Below, in pieces: positions 41,437-54,000 of a DNA stretch of 64,000 bases (position 1 is its first letter; every line of letters starts with the position of its first letter). The position numbers were made by a program, and so were the translations under genes. Location: NCBI RefSeq assembly GCF_020085105.1, contig NC_058043.1, positions 17,536,167 through 17,600,166 of the forward strand, read 5' to 3'. The stretch comes from Siniperca chuatsi. Taxonomy: Eukaryota > Chordata > Actinopteri > Centrarchiformes > Sinipercidae. The notes under the pieces are model-generated. The model worked only from the letters and a program-made list of their open reading frames with translations, made no database searches and was not told the DNA's origin.

Positions 41437-41610
41437 ATGATAATGAGGATCCTCAAGGCGCAGGGGGAGCAGGAGCCATTTTTACCATTCAATCGGAGTT
41501 GCGCGGACGGAGCGGAGGTGCTGCTGCTGCTGCTGTTGTTGCTGCTGCCGGCGTGTGTGAGTGAGTGTGTGAGCCGCTCCGACCAAGGTTACTGCGGGTT
41601 TACCTCTTAA
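41437..41610 (+). CDS. Upstream ORF in the celsr2 leader with a poly-leucine core
   Basis: A 57-codon frame from ATG 41437 (second ATG at 41443) to TAA at 41608-41610, ending 148 bases before the main celsr2 ATG and not in frame with it as a fusion because of its own stop. Residues 29-37 are nine Leu encoded by (CTG)5(TTG)2(CTG)2, followed by PACVSECVSRSDQGYCG. This looks like a signal-peptide core with four cysteines after it. It may be a translated uORF or simply leader sequence carrying a CTG repeat; transcription of this segment is not proven. Confidence 0.4.
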   Translation: MIMRILKAQGEQEPFLPFNRSCADGAEVLLLLLLLLLPACVSECVSRSDQGYCGFTS

Positions 41611-41758
41611 AATCAGCCGGAGTGACCGGAGAGAAGCGCGCCCGCTGAGAGCATGGCTCCCCTGCAACAAAGGGAAACTCACAGGCGGAAAGTTTAAAGG
41701 AATTAGGAGCTGCAGAAATTCCCACCCGGAGACCCGGCTGAACACAAACTGAGAAGCG

Positions 41759-44700
41759 ATGCACTTCGTTAAATGGTATTTGTTGTTGATTTTCTGGTGG
41801 TGTAAACTGGTTTCGCTGGCGCATTGTTACGCCGTTCACATCAGTGAGGATGTGGGGCCAAGGACAGTGGTGGCTGGCGCGGAGCTGGGCGCACGGTGTA
41901 CTTTGGATCAGGTACTCGCTCCTAAATTCACGGAGCGGTTTCTGGAGATTGACGCGGCGGGGGGCATTGTGTTTGTTTCGGACTCTATAAAGTGCCCCTC
42001 GCTGCGCTCCAACCCCTTCACCGTGTACACTGTGGCTGACTGCACGGTCTCCGGCTATAGGCACCTCCTCACCGGCCAGTACGACGTGCATGTTCACGGT
42101 AGGAACTGTTCAAACAAGCGTAAAAGTAAACCTCTGTGGGACATGGAGGTCCTCAGTTTGTTTAGCAGCCACCGCCGCTCAGAGTGCCACCAAGCAGACT
42201 CTGCTTTATTTTCAGTGGGGGGTCTGCTACCAGGAGCCCCCATCCGCTGCAAAGTCACCAACAGCCGTGACTTTTACTTCTCTGAGGGGGACTTGTTTGT
42301 GTCTGAGACGCTGTGCTGGAGGCAGGACACGCTCCTGGAGCTAGACCTGCTCTGTGATGTACTCACAGGAAATGGACCAAGTGCTAAAGTCAGCCCCATC
42401 TCCATCCACTGGCGTGTGGGGCAGGGTCCCTTTAGGCAGGGCCACCTAGGGAAGCTGTTAGAAAAGGCAGCTCAGTCTGATTCAGGGATTGTGAGCAGGA
42501 GGAGGAGAAGCATCAACAGCAGCCCCCAATTTAAGCCTCCAATGTACCAAGTGTCTGTGGCAGAGAATAAGCCAGCTGGGACTCCTGTTGTTGTTTTGAA
42601 AGCAGTGGATGTGGATGAGGGGGAGGCTGGCAGGCTGGAGTATTTTATAGAGGCTCTCTTTGATAGCCGCTCCAACAATCTCTTTGCTGTGGACCTGGCC
42701 AGCGGTGCTGTGTCCACAGTAGAGGTGCTGGACCGTGAGACAAAAGACACCCATGTGTTCCGTGTGACCGCAGTCGACCACGGCACGCCTCGACGCACAG
42801 CCATGGCCACCCTCACTATCACAGTCAGTGACACTAATGATCACAACCCTGTGTTTGAGCAGCAGGATTATAAGGAAAACATCAGGGAGAATCTGGAAAT
42901 AGGCTATGAGGTGTTAACTGTGAGGGCCACCGATGGGGACGCACCAGTTAATGGTAACATCCTTTACCGTATCATCAACAGTAACGGGTCCAATGATGTG
43001 TTTGAGATTGATTCGAGGTCTGGTGTAATCCGCACCAAAGGTCTGGTAGACAGAGAGGAGGTGGAAGCCTATATGCTGTTAGTTGAGGCAAATGACCAAG
43101 GTCACGACCCCGGGCCCCGCAGCGCCACAGCTACTGTTCACATTGTGGTTGAGGATGACAATGATAACGCTCCCCAGTTCAGTGAGAAACGCTATGTGGT
43201 CCAGGTGCCAGAGGACATGGCCCCTAACACAGAGATCCTGCAGGTCACCGCCACAGATCAGGACAGAGGGAGCAACGCTGTCGTTCACTTCAGCATCATG
43301 AGTGGAAACACCAGGGGGCAGTTTTATATTGATGCTCAGACAGGTAAAATGGACCTGGTGAGTCACCTGGATTACGAGGCGAACAAAGAATACACTCTAA
43401 GAATCAGAGCTCAGGATGGAGGACGCCCTCCACTATCCAACATCAGTGGCCTGGTTACGGTGCAGGTGATGGATGTTAACGACAACGCCCCCATTTTTGT
43501 CAGCACCCCATTTCAGGCCACCGTGCTGGAGAATGTGCCGCTGGGCTACTCCATCATCCACATCCAAGCAGTGGATGCAGACTCCGGAGACAACTCCAGG
43601 CTGGAGTATCGCCTCACTGAAACCACGCCAAACTTCCCCTTCACCATCAACAACAGCACTGGGTGGATTGTAGTGGCAGCCGGGCTGGACAGGGAGAGTG
43701 TAGATTTTTACAACTTTGGAGTGGAGGCCCGCGATCAAGGCTACCCTGTCATGTCCTCCTCAGCCAGCATTAGCATGACTATTCTAGACGTCAACGACAA
43801 CAACCCAGAGTTCACTCAGAAGACGTATTACATGCGACTGAATGAGGATGCAGCCGTGGGGACCAGCGTGGTGACAGTGTCAGCTGTGGACCAGGACATC
43901 AACAGTGTAGTGACTTATCAGATATCCAGCGGAAACACCCGCAACAGATTCTCCATCACCAGTCAGAGTGGAGGGGGGCTTATTACACTGGCGCTACCTT
44001 TAGACTACAAACTAGAACGCCAATACGTCCTCACTGTCACTGCAAGTGATGGTACACGCCTTGACACTGCTAAAGTGTTTGTTAACGTCACCGACGCCAA
44101 CACACACCGGCCTGTGTTTCAGAGCTCACATTACACCGTCAACATCAATGAGGACAGGCCTGTGGGCACCACTGTTGTGGTTATAAGTGCCACAGATGAA
44201 GATACAGGCGAGAACGCACGCATCACCTACTTTATGGACGACAGCATCCCTCAGTTTGACATCGACGCAGACACGGGAGCTGTCACCACGCAGATGGAAC
44301 TGGACTATGAGGACCAGGTTTCCTATACGCTAGCCATCACTGCTCGGGATAACGGCATCCCACAGAAGTCTGATACCACCTACTTGGAGATACTGGTGAA
44401 TGACGTCAACGACAACTCCCCCCGCTTCCTGAGAGACCACTATGTGGGGTCTGTTATGGAGGATGTGCCGGTGTTCACCAGCGTGGTCCAGGTTTCTGCC
44501 ACTGATAGAGACTCTGGGCTCAATGGCCGTGTCTTCTACACCTTCCAGGGCGGGGAGGATGGCGATGGAGATTTCATAATTGAATCCACCTCTGGCATTG
44601 TTCGCACACTGCGCAGATTAGACAGAGAAAATGTGCCTGTTTACAGCCTGCAGGCTTTCGCTGTGGATAAAGGTGTTCCTGCTCTGAAAACACCAGTAAA

Positions 44701-45293
44701 CATCCACGTAACAATCCTAGATGTGAATGACAACCCCCCTGTGTTTGAGAAAGATGAGTTTGACATTATGGTGGAGGAAAACAGCCCCATAGGCCTTGTG
44801 GTTGCACATATATCAGCCACAGATCCAGATGAAGGCAGTAATGCACAGATTATGTACCAGATAGTGGAGGGAAACATCCCAGAGGTGTTCCAGCTGGACA
44901 TCTTCTCTGGAGAACTGACTGCATTAATAGACCTGGACTATGAGACAAGGTCTGAGTATATTGTTGTGGTCCAGGCAACCTCCGCCCCTCTGGTCAGCCG
45001 CGCCACAGTCCACATCAAACTTGTCGACAAAAACGACAACATGCCTGTGCTCAAAAACTTCCAGATCATCTTCAACAACTACGTGACAGACAAATCAAGC
45101 AGCTTCCCCACTGGAGTGATTGGGCGCATCCCTGCACACGACCCCGACGTCTCGGATCAGCTCCACTACAGCTTCGAGGTGGGAAACGAACTGAACTTAG
45201 TCCTCCTGAACCAAAGCACGGGAGAGATCCAGCTGAGCCAGGCCCTGGATAACAACCGGCCCCTGGAGGCCTCCATGAGGATCTCAGTGTCAG
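41759..45293 (+). CDS. celsr2: Giant first coding exon of CELSR2 (Flamingo-type seven-pass cadherin), gene incomplete
   Basis: One open exon of 1178 codons plus one base, ending TCAG|GTGAGA. ATG 41759 opens a signal peptide (residues 1-24); the next region to 246 is cysteine-bearing and family-specific; RRRR at 247-250 is a furin-like site. Then come nine cadherin repeats, starting near residues 256, 364, 470, 577, 680, 784, 888, 993 and 1095, with LDRE and D-x-NDN calcium motifs. The linker before repeat 6 reads DANTHRP, a degenerate form. The block DEGEAGRLEY...EALFDSRSNNLF and the lack of the insertion that CELSR1 carries in repeat 4 point to CELSR2 rather than CELSR1 or 3. Family role: homophilic adhesion and planar cell polarity at the plasma membrane. 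EGF, laminin-G, GAIN and membrane domains must lie beyond the window. Confidence 0.92.
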
Positions 45294-45531
45294 GTGAGAC
45301 TGTTAGATAACTCTCTGTAATTGCACACTCCACCCAGTGAGTGAAAGAGAGGAGAACAGCCTCACTGAGGTGTATTCCTACTCTATTTCCATTAACATGT
45401 CCTGTCTCTTCATTTACATTTTCGCTTCACTTCACTGGATAATGGAAGTGATGATGACTTAAGTATGTATTTCTTGGCTTCAGTATTCATGAAGGAGGAT
45501 TAATATTCACTGCAGGATATTTGTAAGCCCC

Positions 45532-45533
<2 letters not shown>

Positions 45534-45564
<31 letters not shown>
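45534..45564. repeat. (CA)15 microsatellite flanked by C runs
   Basis: 31 bases of CA between two C tracts, 240 bases into celsr2 intron 1. Confidence 0.85.
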
Positions 45565-45566
<2 letters not shown>

Positions 45567-48500
45567 CCCCAAATCCCTGCATACCAAGTCACAAATGATG
45601 TATTTAAGCATTCTGTGAGGTAAATTGTTTCATTTGGTTAATGTGGGGGGGCTTCTGTAATTTCTTGGACCCCTCATTAAGGAGCTTTCTTGTTTACACA
45701 AGCCTGATTTGGCTCCGTTTATTGTCAAGGTTTAAATAGTTGTTTGTCTGAGCACGTCTGTATCCTGTGGGATCCACACTCCAGTGGCCAGACTGATCAT
45801 GCCCCATAATTGCCCATCATACCCCCCCACCACCACCACATACAATGAAAGACCTAATTCAATTATGGTCTATTTCTAAAGCTTGTTTAGAGTCAGAGTA
45901 AAGAATTGATGTTCTTTAAGTGTTGTATTGTTGTTGACTGGCTTGTTTCTCTTGTTCTAATTTGACAGAAAGGCTGAAATGTAATAGCTGTCAGTGTTCT
46001 CAGCTGTTTCAGGCTGAGGATGGTGGTTTGATTGTGTATTTAAAGACAGCAGATAACAAGAGTCGGTTGAGATGTAAATCACTGTTTGGTCCACTGTTTT
46101 GGACTTCCACTATGTGGTGAGAAGAGTGATGTAGATCCAAAACACGCCTGGCACTTCTTTGCTGTTCATGCTCATTGCTGGTGTTGTCTTTCCTAACATC
46201 CATGTCTTAAACCGGCTGTGTTCCCTGCACCTTTCATTTTGCATGCCTGACAATTACAGAGTTTTATTTGCTCCAAAAATGTGACTGAACTTGAATTGCA
46301 CACACAGAGAGTGGGTGAGTGTGTTGTTGTTACCCTCTGTTGGAGCTTATTTGACGCAGTGTGATCTGCTGTAAATCTGCCTTCTCTTTGACCTTGGCAC
46401 AACCCAAGAGAGAGGGAAACAGAACCAGGCAATGTTATTAAGAGATTGGACATCAAGGCTAAACATTAAATCAGATACTTAACGAGAACAGTGAGGATTA
46501 ATGTTGGGAGGAACATTTCTTTGATTTGACTGAATGAGACAGTGGAAGTGTTGATTCACTGACAGCATTAAGTGTTTTTTTATTTGTTGATGAGTTGACA
46601 CTGAATAGCAGATACTATATGGTTAGAGTGGGTAGTTGTTATAATGGATTGGATCTGAGCTTTGCCTCTCTGGAGAACAATAGTGATCTGTCGATTCAGG
46701 GGCAGGCGCTAGAGCTCATACCAGGCTGTGGTTGGGGGCAACAGCTGTGACTCCACCATGGACCAATTAGAGGCCATGTCTCCCCAGCGCGTCCCGCACC
46801 TGCTGGGGTTTATGTGTCAGCACCCCTGCAGGAGACAGAGGGAGATGGAGGGAGGCAGGGGGACAGAAGGGGGAAGGGGTAGAGGGTTAAGTTGCGGTTG
46901 TGTAAACTGGGAACATGTTGGAAAATACAGTCGTACTGTAACAGAGCAGGAAAGTCATTAAGACATTAGACTGTTGGAGGAGGAGATGGGGTTGGAAGAT
47001 GAGCTCCTCCAATAGATGCGCTGACCCCAATTTTCAAAGGCTTCACCCTCCAGGGACCTCCCAAGTCTTCCCATTATCTTTCTCTTTATGCTGCCGTTTA
47101 AGAGGCCCCTTATGATGGACGATTTTTGATGGGCTCTTTTGTATGTTGTTGTACTGTGATTAACATTGTTTCTGAGCAGCGCTCCTTACACTGAAATGGA
47201 TGTAACGGTTCTAATATAGCTTCACTCTGCTTCAAGTTAAAAGTGTTTCCTATGCAGTAGCTTTGGGAAGGTAACCTTTAAATAATCCACAGATTATGAT
47301 GATCTTCTTAAAGTTGAATTCAGGAATATAATCCATTGCATTGCCCCAACTCCCTGACGTACAATATTAACTATTCAGATAAAATTGGACCTCACTTTGT
47401 CTTAAAAATGTTTAAAATATGATGTAAAATTCCACTAGTATTATCATCCCATAATCTCACAAGTAAAGTAACTATATTTTAATGTATTTAAATGACTCAT
47501 TTTGTAATGACTTTACATCAATAAATAAATACACAATCTCTTAATCCCTATGTTCATTAAAATACCATATCAGCATCTTCAACATATAACTGCTTGTGCC
47601 TGATAGTGTTTATACAGTGGCCCACTGACATATTAATAACCTGGCTAATCTAAAGGAAGGAATATCCAGTGATATGAGTGTCTATATTAACTGGCAAATT
47701 TCACTTAAATATGGTGTTTTCCTTCATAATTTTCTGGAAAGCTTTTCAATGTGTATCAGTATTTAAAAGATTTTGTATTTCATCAGTCGCACACTTATAT
47801 CAAATACACCATAACGATAACAGCTAACCATCATGCTGCCTGAGGTTTAAATAAAATAAAAAAGTTAAGTGGTGTAGATGAAACATATTTGAAGCAGTAC
47901 AGACTTAGTAAAATTGACTAAAATGTTTATACTAATTTCAATTTAATACAATTTAATCTATCCTCCCAACTGTACGCAGCAGTTTGCCACCTAGCTCAAC
48001 AAACGCTCACACAATTAATAGAAGAAAATAAACAGTTAATTACACTCAGAGCCCAATATGCGTAAAAACTATGTGTTGAATTTGTCATAAATACTTAAAT
48101 AATACCCCCCCCCCAAAGTAAAGCACAAAAGCAGAAAAAATGGCGCAGTGGTGTGGTGCGGGAGGAAGGCGAATGATAAACTCATGTTAGGGTGGTGTGT
48201 GAGTCACTTGGTGGTGTACTAAAACTGATTTCAGGTTTTAGGGATCTGTTGAATTCTAGCTTGCGTTTCTGCCACGTTGAGCACAAAACTGATATGTGTG
48301 ATGATAATAATTCGTCATGTATCACTTCTGTATTATTGTGGTCACACTGCAGAGTGAGAGGCTGGTTGTCGTCTGTGGGATTAGATTTGCTGCATCTGTA
48401 TCCTGGGATCTGTCAGACCAGTGTTGACATACTCAGGGGCTGATCTACTGTTCCCAGGCAAGCGTGAGCCTGCATAACTAGGTGTTTGTGTTTGATGGCA

Positions 48501-51033
48501 AAGATTTTCCCCCTGCTTTTCTTTCATTCTTAAAACCCTGATAATTTTCCTATAGCACATATAGCTAGTTCTTTATTATCCCTCATTTTTTAACATGTTA
48601 TTATGCTTGGTAGTTTGAATATGAGGCCAATTTGTTGTGTCTCTTGTAGTTTTGTCACTATTATTGTTGATTTGTCAATTCCTTTACATTCCTTGCACTA
48701 TAAAGAGACTCTGTAGGAGTGACACACTTAAATTTGGACCACCTGTTTGGCAAATATACAATGTATGCATTATAACAACCATCAGGACACTTTGTCCTTG
48801 TTTTAATCAAATTCTGAGTCCAAGCCAATATCAACCCCCATGCTCACTTTGCAAACGCCGATGCAGAGATTTAACAGGCAAACACGCCTCCACAACTAAT
48901 GATGGCAGTTTGATTCAGCTCACATCATACTGCAGACACACTTGTACAGACGCTCAAATTACATGGTGGACAGCAGATATTTTCTCTTTCTGGTCACTGT
49001 TGGGAGGGGAGAACCTTTTTAAGTTTAAAGTGTGCGTCTGAAGTGACTGTGGATGCTCCAAGGTTAAACTACTTCGCTGTCCAACTTCTCTGAGCCAAAC
49101 TTGCTGGCATTCAGCCCAACTAACTGGAGCAAACAATGAAATTTGCTTATATGTATCAAGTTTTTTTTCTCAAAGCTTATTTGGTCCTTTCCATAACTTG
49201 TGTTAAATAGTTAGATACTCATGAGATACGTTTTTTTCCAATCAGATGCAGGATAGATGTCAGTATTCTGTGTTGTTGAATGTGTTTATATGTTGTCTTA
49301 GACCCCCTTTGCCACTTCCCTTTGCCATCCTTGTGTAAGATAATGCTACATGGCTGGAATTTTAATGGCAGAGCCTCTCTGCTCCATCACATACTGTATA
49401 AGTAAGAGCCAAGACATTCACAGCCTGTGTAATTTCATTATAATCTATTAAACCTTTACACTGTCTGTGGGGGGACTTTCTCAGGGGTTTGTCTTCTGTA
49501 ACACTAGCCCATCAAGCTGCACAAATCTGGTGTGTGTGTGTGTGGGGCCTCCAACAGCTGGACTGCTCTGATTGCTTTTCTCCTCACCGTCATATTTATT
49601 TATTTATTTCAGTCAATCGGAGTGTACCTTGGATTTCTGTGTTCTTTATGGTTGATGAATTTCCGTTTGCCTTATGGTTGATTCATAAGACTCAAAGTCA
49701 CAGTTTGCAAATGCTCGCCCGTGTTTTGTGCGACTAGAGTCACCCGTAATGCGCTCTTTTCATTCTTCGTGCCTCCCTCGCCCTCCCTGGACAGCGTTAG
49801 TCACACTTGCAGGCTTGCTTGGAATGTTTGCAGCACTGTTTCTCTTCTTTTTCTCCCTTTAACATCACCTATCACCTTGATCCTGTTTCTCTTTCCCTCT
49901 TTTTGTTTGCCTGTCACCATTCCCCATTTTTCTCCTATCTACTCCTGTCTATAGCTCTCACCCCTGCAACCTCCACTGTTCCCTCCCATCATTTCAAGCT
50001 CCTCCACCCTCCCTCTTTACCCCTGTACAGCCCCCCTCCTCCTCCTCCTCCTCCCTCTCTCTGTCTCTCCCTCCTTTGACTGTTGTCTCCCCCCCACTCC
50101 CCTGTGAAAGGAAGAATGCCTAAGAGAAATGCTTTGTTAAGCACCCAGTTGTCATGGTGAACCCAGCAATGCCTGAGAAATTCCTTGTGGGTGGGGACGT
50201 GGGGTAAGGTCCCTTTTGTGGAGTGAAGATGGGGGGGAGGGGAGGCACATAAAGTTCTAAAGAGCAACTGTCCCCCTCTCCCTCTTTCCAATGAAGCATG
50301 TAAAGCTTTCTTTGGACCTGTAATGCTCCGGGACACACTGACCTGTCCTGCCGGCTGCTTTCACTCTGTAAGCATTTTTACAGGACACGCAGCAAGTCAG
50401 CCGACACCTGACTGCAGATATAAACGTTCAATCTACTCTGTTTTCATTGAAGGATAAAATCTAGTTTTGCATGTGACAGACTTCAGAGGCACTCGAGAGT
50501 TTAAAGCTCACGGTGATGTGATAGTGTCGTCTTTTAAGCTTTTTGATTTGCGACACAGATGCGCTCAGACGGTATCCGATTTCTTGCTGCCAGCTTGTTT
50601 CTCAGCAGCCGAACATCCTCCTGTGGGCCTCGCTCCTCCACGCTTGGTTGCATTGAAGGTCCGGAGGTGCTGAGGTGGGGTGAGGGTGGGGGTGGGGGGG
50701 TGACATCATCTATGTGTTAGGAGGGGAAATTGTGTTTGGGATTAGGGCTGGTGCATCGCTGGGGTGAGACCTTGCGGTGCTTGCATATATCTCAGCGTTG
50801 TCCTGCATTGTCCTCACTATCCCAGCAGACAATGGGAGTTTGCTCTGTCTGGTGCTGCCCCCCCCCCGTCCTTGTGTCCACTTGTTTTCCCCAGTGCTGC
50901 TGTCTTCACAACATTTTCACCGGCCTGTTATTCATTCATGAATTATCCTATTTACTGTACAGTCTTATGCTGGCACTTCTTAAAATCTTCCTTTCAGTGA
51001 ATCACTGAGCACATATAATAGAGCTCTCGTATA

Positions 51034-51592
51034 CAGTGATTGCCAACCAGGGGTACTAATGCCACAGGGGGTACGTGGAAAATTGTGGAGTAGGCCTAAC
51101 TAATTTGAAAAATAGAAAATTATGATTTGATTTAAAAAATATATCTACAAATTGAGTCAGCTGAAGCACTAGGTGTTGTGATTGAGAGCATGAAAACTAG
51201 TTACCAAAGCAAGAAGAGAAAACTGAACCATTACAAACAGCTAGCAAGTAGTAGGACAATGGTTTAAATAGCTAAAAGTGATGTATAAATGGTGAAATAG
51301 CTCAAACAAAATACTGGATAAATGGTGTAAAAGTTAACAAAGTAGTGGATAAACAGCTGAAAAAGTGCTGTACGAATGCAAACTTGAACAAACTGACGTA
51401 AACATTGACAGTTCAATTGTATGAAAAAAATATTTTTAACATTATCCACTTTTATATAATTAACAGTGTTATCATCCAGCTTAAAATCGAATTGAAAATT
51501 GAATACATTTGGAGTATGGCGGGTGGTGTTGATGAAGGGGTACTTGAGTTCATCTGACGGGGCTGTCTGACAAAAAAGGTTGGGGACTACTG
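51034..51592. mobile_element. hAT-like MITE (CAGTG...CCAACC ends)
   Basis: Left end CAGTGATTGCCAACCAGGGG, right end AAGGTTGGGGACTACTG; inverted they share CAGT-GTT-CCAACC with a few mismatches. TCTCGTA occurs on both sides (51025-51031 and 51594-51600), a likely duplication remnant of 7-8 bases. The interior has repeated AAATAGCTAAAAGTG-like phrases and no coding content. Confidence 0.6.
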
Positions 51593-53761
51593 GTCTCGTA
51601 CAGTAGGCAAAGTATTTTCTTCTCTTGTAGTAAAACTAATCCCAGACCTCCACTGGAGTACAGAAATCACTACAAGTACATGCTTCTCACACTGTGAACG
51701 TGACAGATTATGTTTATTTAACAGGCCGTTACCTCTACGCTAAATTGCGCTCATTTAGTATCGAACCAGACCAGAGATTTCACAGTGACCTGGTTTCATA
51801 TGCTTCAACTCTGCCGTGCAAACTGTCAACATTAGGCTGTTAGACATGAGGGTAAGAGGTGTGACTGGTAGAGGTGGTGAACCGTAGCGTGCAAGAGTTT
51901 GAGATGCTTCATCACTGTCTAATTTATATTAACACTGACAGGAGGGTGTTTGGGTAACAAAACAGATGGTTTCCTCATGAGCAACTGCAGTAGTATGATT
52001 GTACTTTCACAGTTTGGTGGCACAGAGTGAATGAGAGTGACTATTTATACTGTGCACTTAGAAGCAGGTGGACTCTTTTTCAGTTTTTTTTAAATTTGTT
52101 GATCTGAACAGACTGTTTTCCAAAAATAATTTACCAGTGACAGCTGACAACAGACATTAAACTGTCAGGATAAATTAATATAATAGCCCTTATGTTTTTT
52201 AGCACTGGTATCAAACCTGGAATATGGCTTTGAGTTGCTGCCTGCTCTGTTTTAAAGCTTCATAATAAATGACAGTTGTTGTTGTGCTGCTAGATGCTCA
52301 GGATCCAATATTTATCAAATGGCTATTGCTACGTTTGAATAACGGCCTCATGCTTGGTCACGTCTCTGCATGCTAATGTCTCTTTACTACTGCGCTGACA
52401 GCAGTTTTCCTTTGATATGCAAATGTTCTGATTGGAAGAGTTGAGATCCTTTTCTGTGGCTCTAAAGCTGCCTTTCTATAGAGGAAGAATCTGTGGAATG
52501 GCCTCTTCTTGTGGTTTTCAGATACAGCAGAAAGCTGTCATCAGGGGATGCTGTGGCAGGGTCCGCAAATTAGTACGAATGGCCTCTCTCCAACATAGTC
52601 AGCTTTCCTCCTGAATGGAGAAATCAGGAGAGGGATTGTGGGTTTGCTCTGACTCCTCTGGATTGAAATCCTTAGGCTGACATTGAGCTGCACAAGCAGT
52701 TTTCATTATTGACTTCACAGGCACTGTAGGAATTAGGTATTGTGTGTATCATTACAGCTGATCTTTGTTCTTTTTTCGAACTACTTAAGCTTAATTGCTC
52801 TACAGATCATAAAACAGCCAGTTACAGTACTGCTTCAAAAACAAGGTCTGAGATGTATGAATATTTATTTAACCTGTATGTTTTTCTTTTCTGAAACAAA
52901 TGAACACACACAAACATACACACATACACATACTTGCACACAGTAGAATTAATAATAATAGTAATAATTGCACATTGTGATGCTCAGTCTAATTTGTGTT
53001 GCCTGATGTTAACGACCTTAGCATTGCTCAGATACAGATAACAGCAAATCTGCTGCGTAGGAGTTTGAGCATGCTGTCCATTCCCTCCTTTGAGAGTGTG
53101 ATTTGCAAGTAGCTTTTCTGTTATACATGAGCTGTTGGCATTCAGATGTTTTTCATTTTGTGGAACCAACAATACAGTTCTCAACCTGGTGGAGGTGAGG
53201 AGCTTTAATCCCAAATCAACCATAAATCCTCCTCAGTCTGCTGTCATTGTGTGCTGAAAATTCCCCAAGTTCTTGTTCAAGAATGTTTTTGGTAATTAGA
53301 GAAGCTTTAACGTTGTCTCAGCCGTCATGGTATGTTCTACCCTCCAGGCTACCTTGGTTTCTAATGCTAGGCAATTTAGTACTCACCTATCATATTAGTG
53401 TTTAAATTAGATTGGATAATAGAAGATACTGTATATTTCTTGTGTATTTTAAAGACGCAGTGAAATAAAAAATAAAAATTTCAAGTTTAAGTCCCTGTTA
53501 AATGCTAAATATATGTCCAAAAAGTCATTTTTCAGTGTTTTTTATACAAATCTGTCTCTTTTCCTTCAAAACATTAAAACAATTTTGATGACTTATCTTG
53601 AACTCGGGGTTGTGTACATAAATGCATCCAATCAAATGGGATTTGGGTGACTAGCTAACCCTGCCCATCATACAATATCACACTTGACCGCTTGTGGTTC
53701 GTAGCAGCTAGCTCAGTAATATCAGTAGGAGGTATGTGTTTGCATTTCTGTTGGCAAAAAC

Positions 53762-54000
53762 TTTGTTAAAGGAATAGTTTGACATTTTGGGAAATACACT
53801 TTCTTGCTTTCTGGCAGAGAGTTAGATGAGAAGATTGATACCACTTTTATGTCTCTCTGGTAAATATGAAGCTACAGCCATCAGTCGGTTAACTTAGCTT
53901 AGCACAGAGACTGGAAACGGGGAAGCAGCTAGCCTGGCTCTGTCTAAAGGTAACAAAATCCGCCTATTAGCACCTCTAAAGCTCACTAATTCTCATGTTA
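53762..54000. repeat. Dispersed teleost-type repeat (GGAATAGTTTGACATTTTGG family)
   Basis: Includes GAGAGTTAGATGAGAAGATT, GTTAACTTAGCTTAGCACAG and CTAGCCTGGCTCTGTCTAAA, phrases seen in very many fish loci. No coding content; the ends are approximate. Confidence 0.65.

Noticed and set aside
41759-45293. Assignment of the large cadherin exon to CELSR1 or CELSR3
   Set aside because: Repeat 1 wording and the compact repeat 4 fit CELSR2; CELSR1 carries an extra Gly/Pro-rich insertion in repeat 4, and CELSR3 differs in repeat 1.
48637-49041. 134-codon frame in celsr2 intron 1
   Set aside because: No domain or splice support; open by chance in AT-rich DNA.
52390-52640. Possible conserved enhancer with an octamer (ATGCAAAT) in celsr2 intron 1
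   Set aside because: A single 8-base motif in 18 kb is expected by chance; conservation cannot be judged from one sequence.
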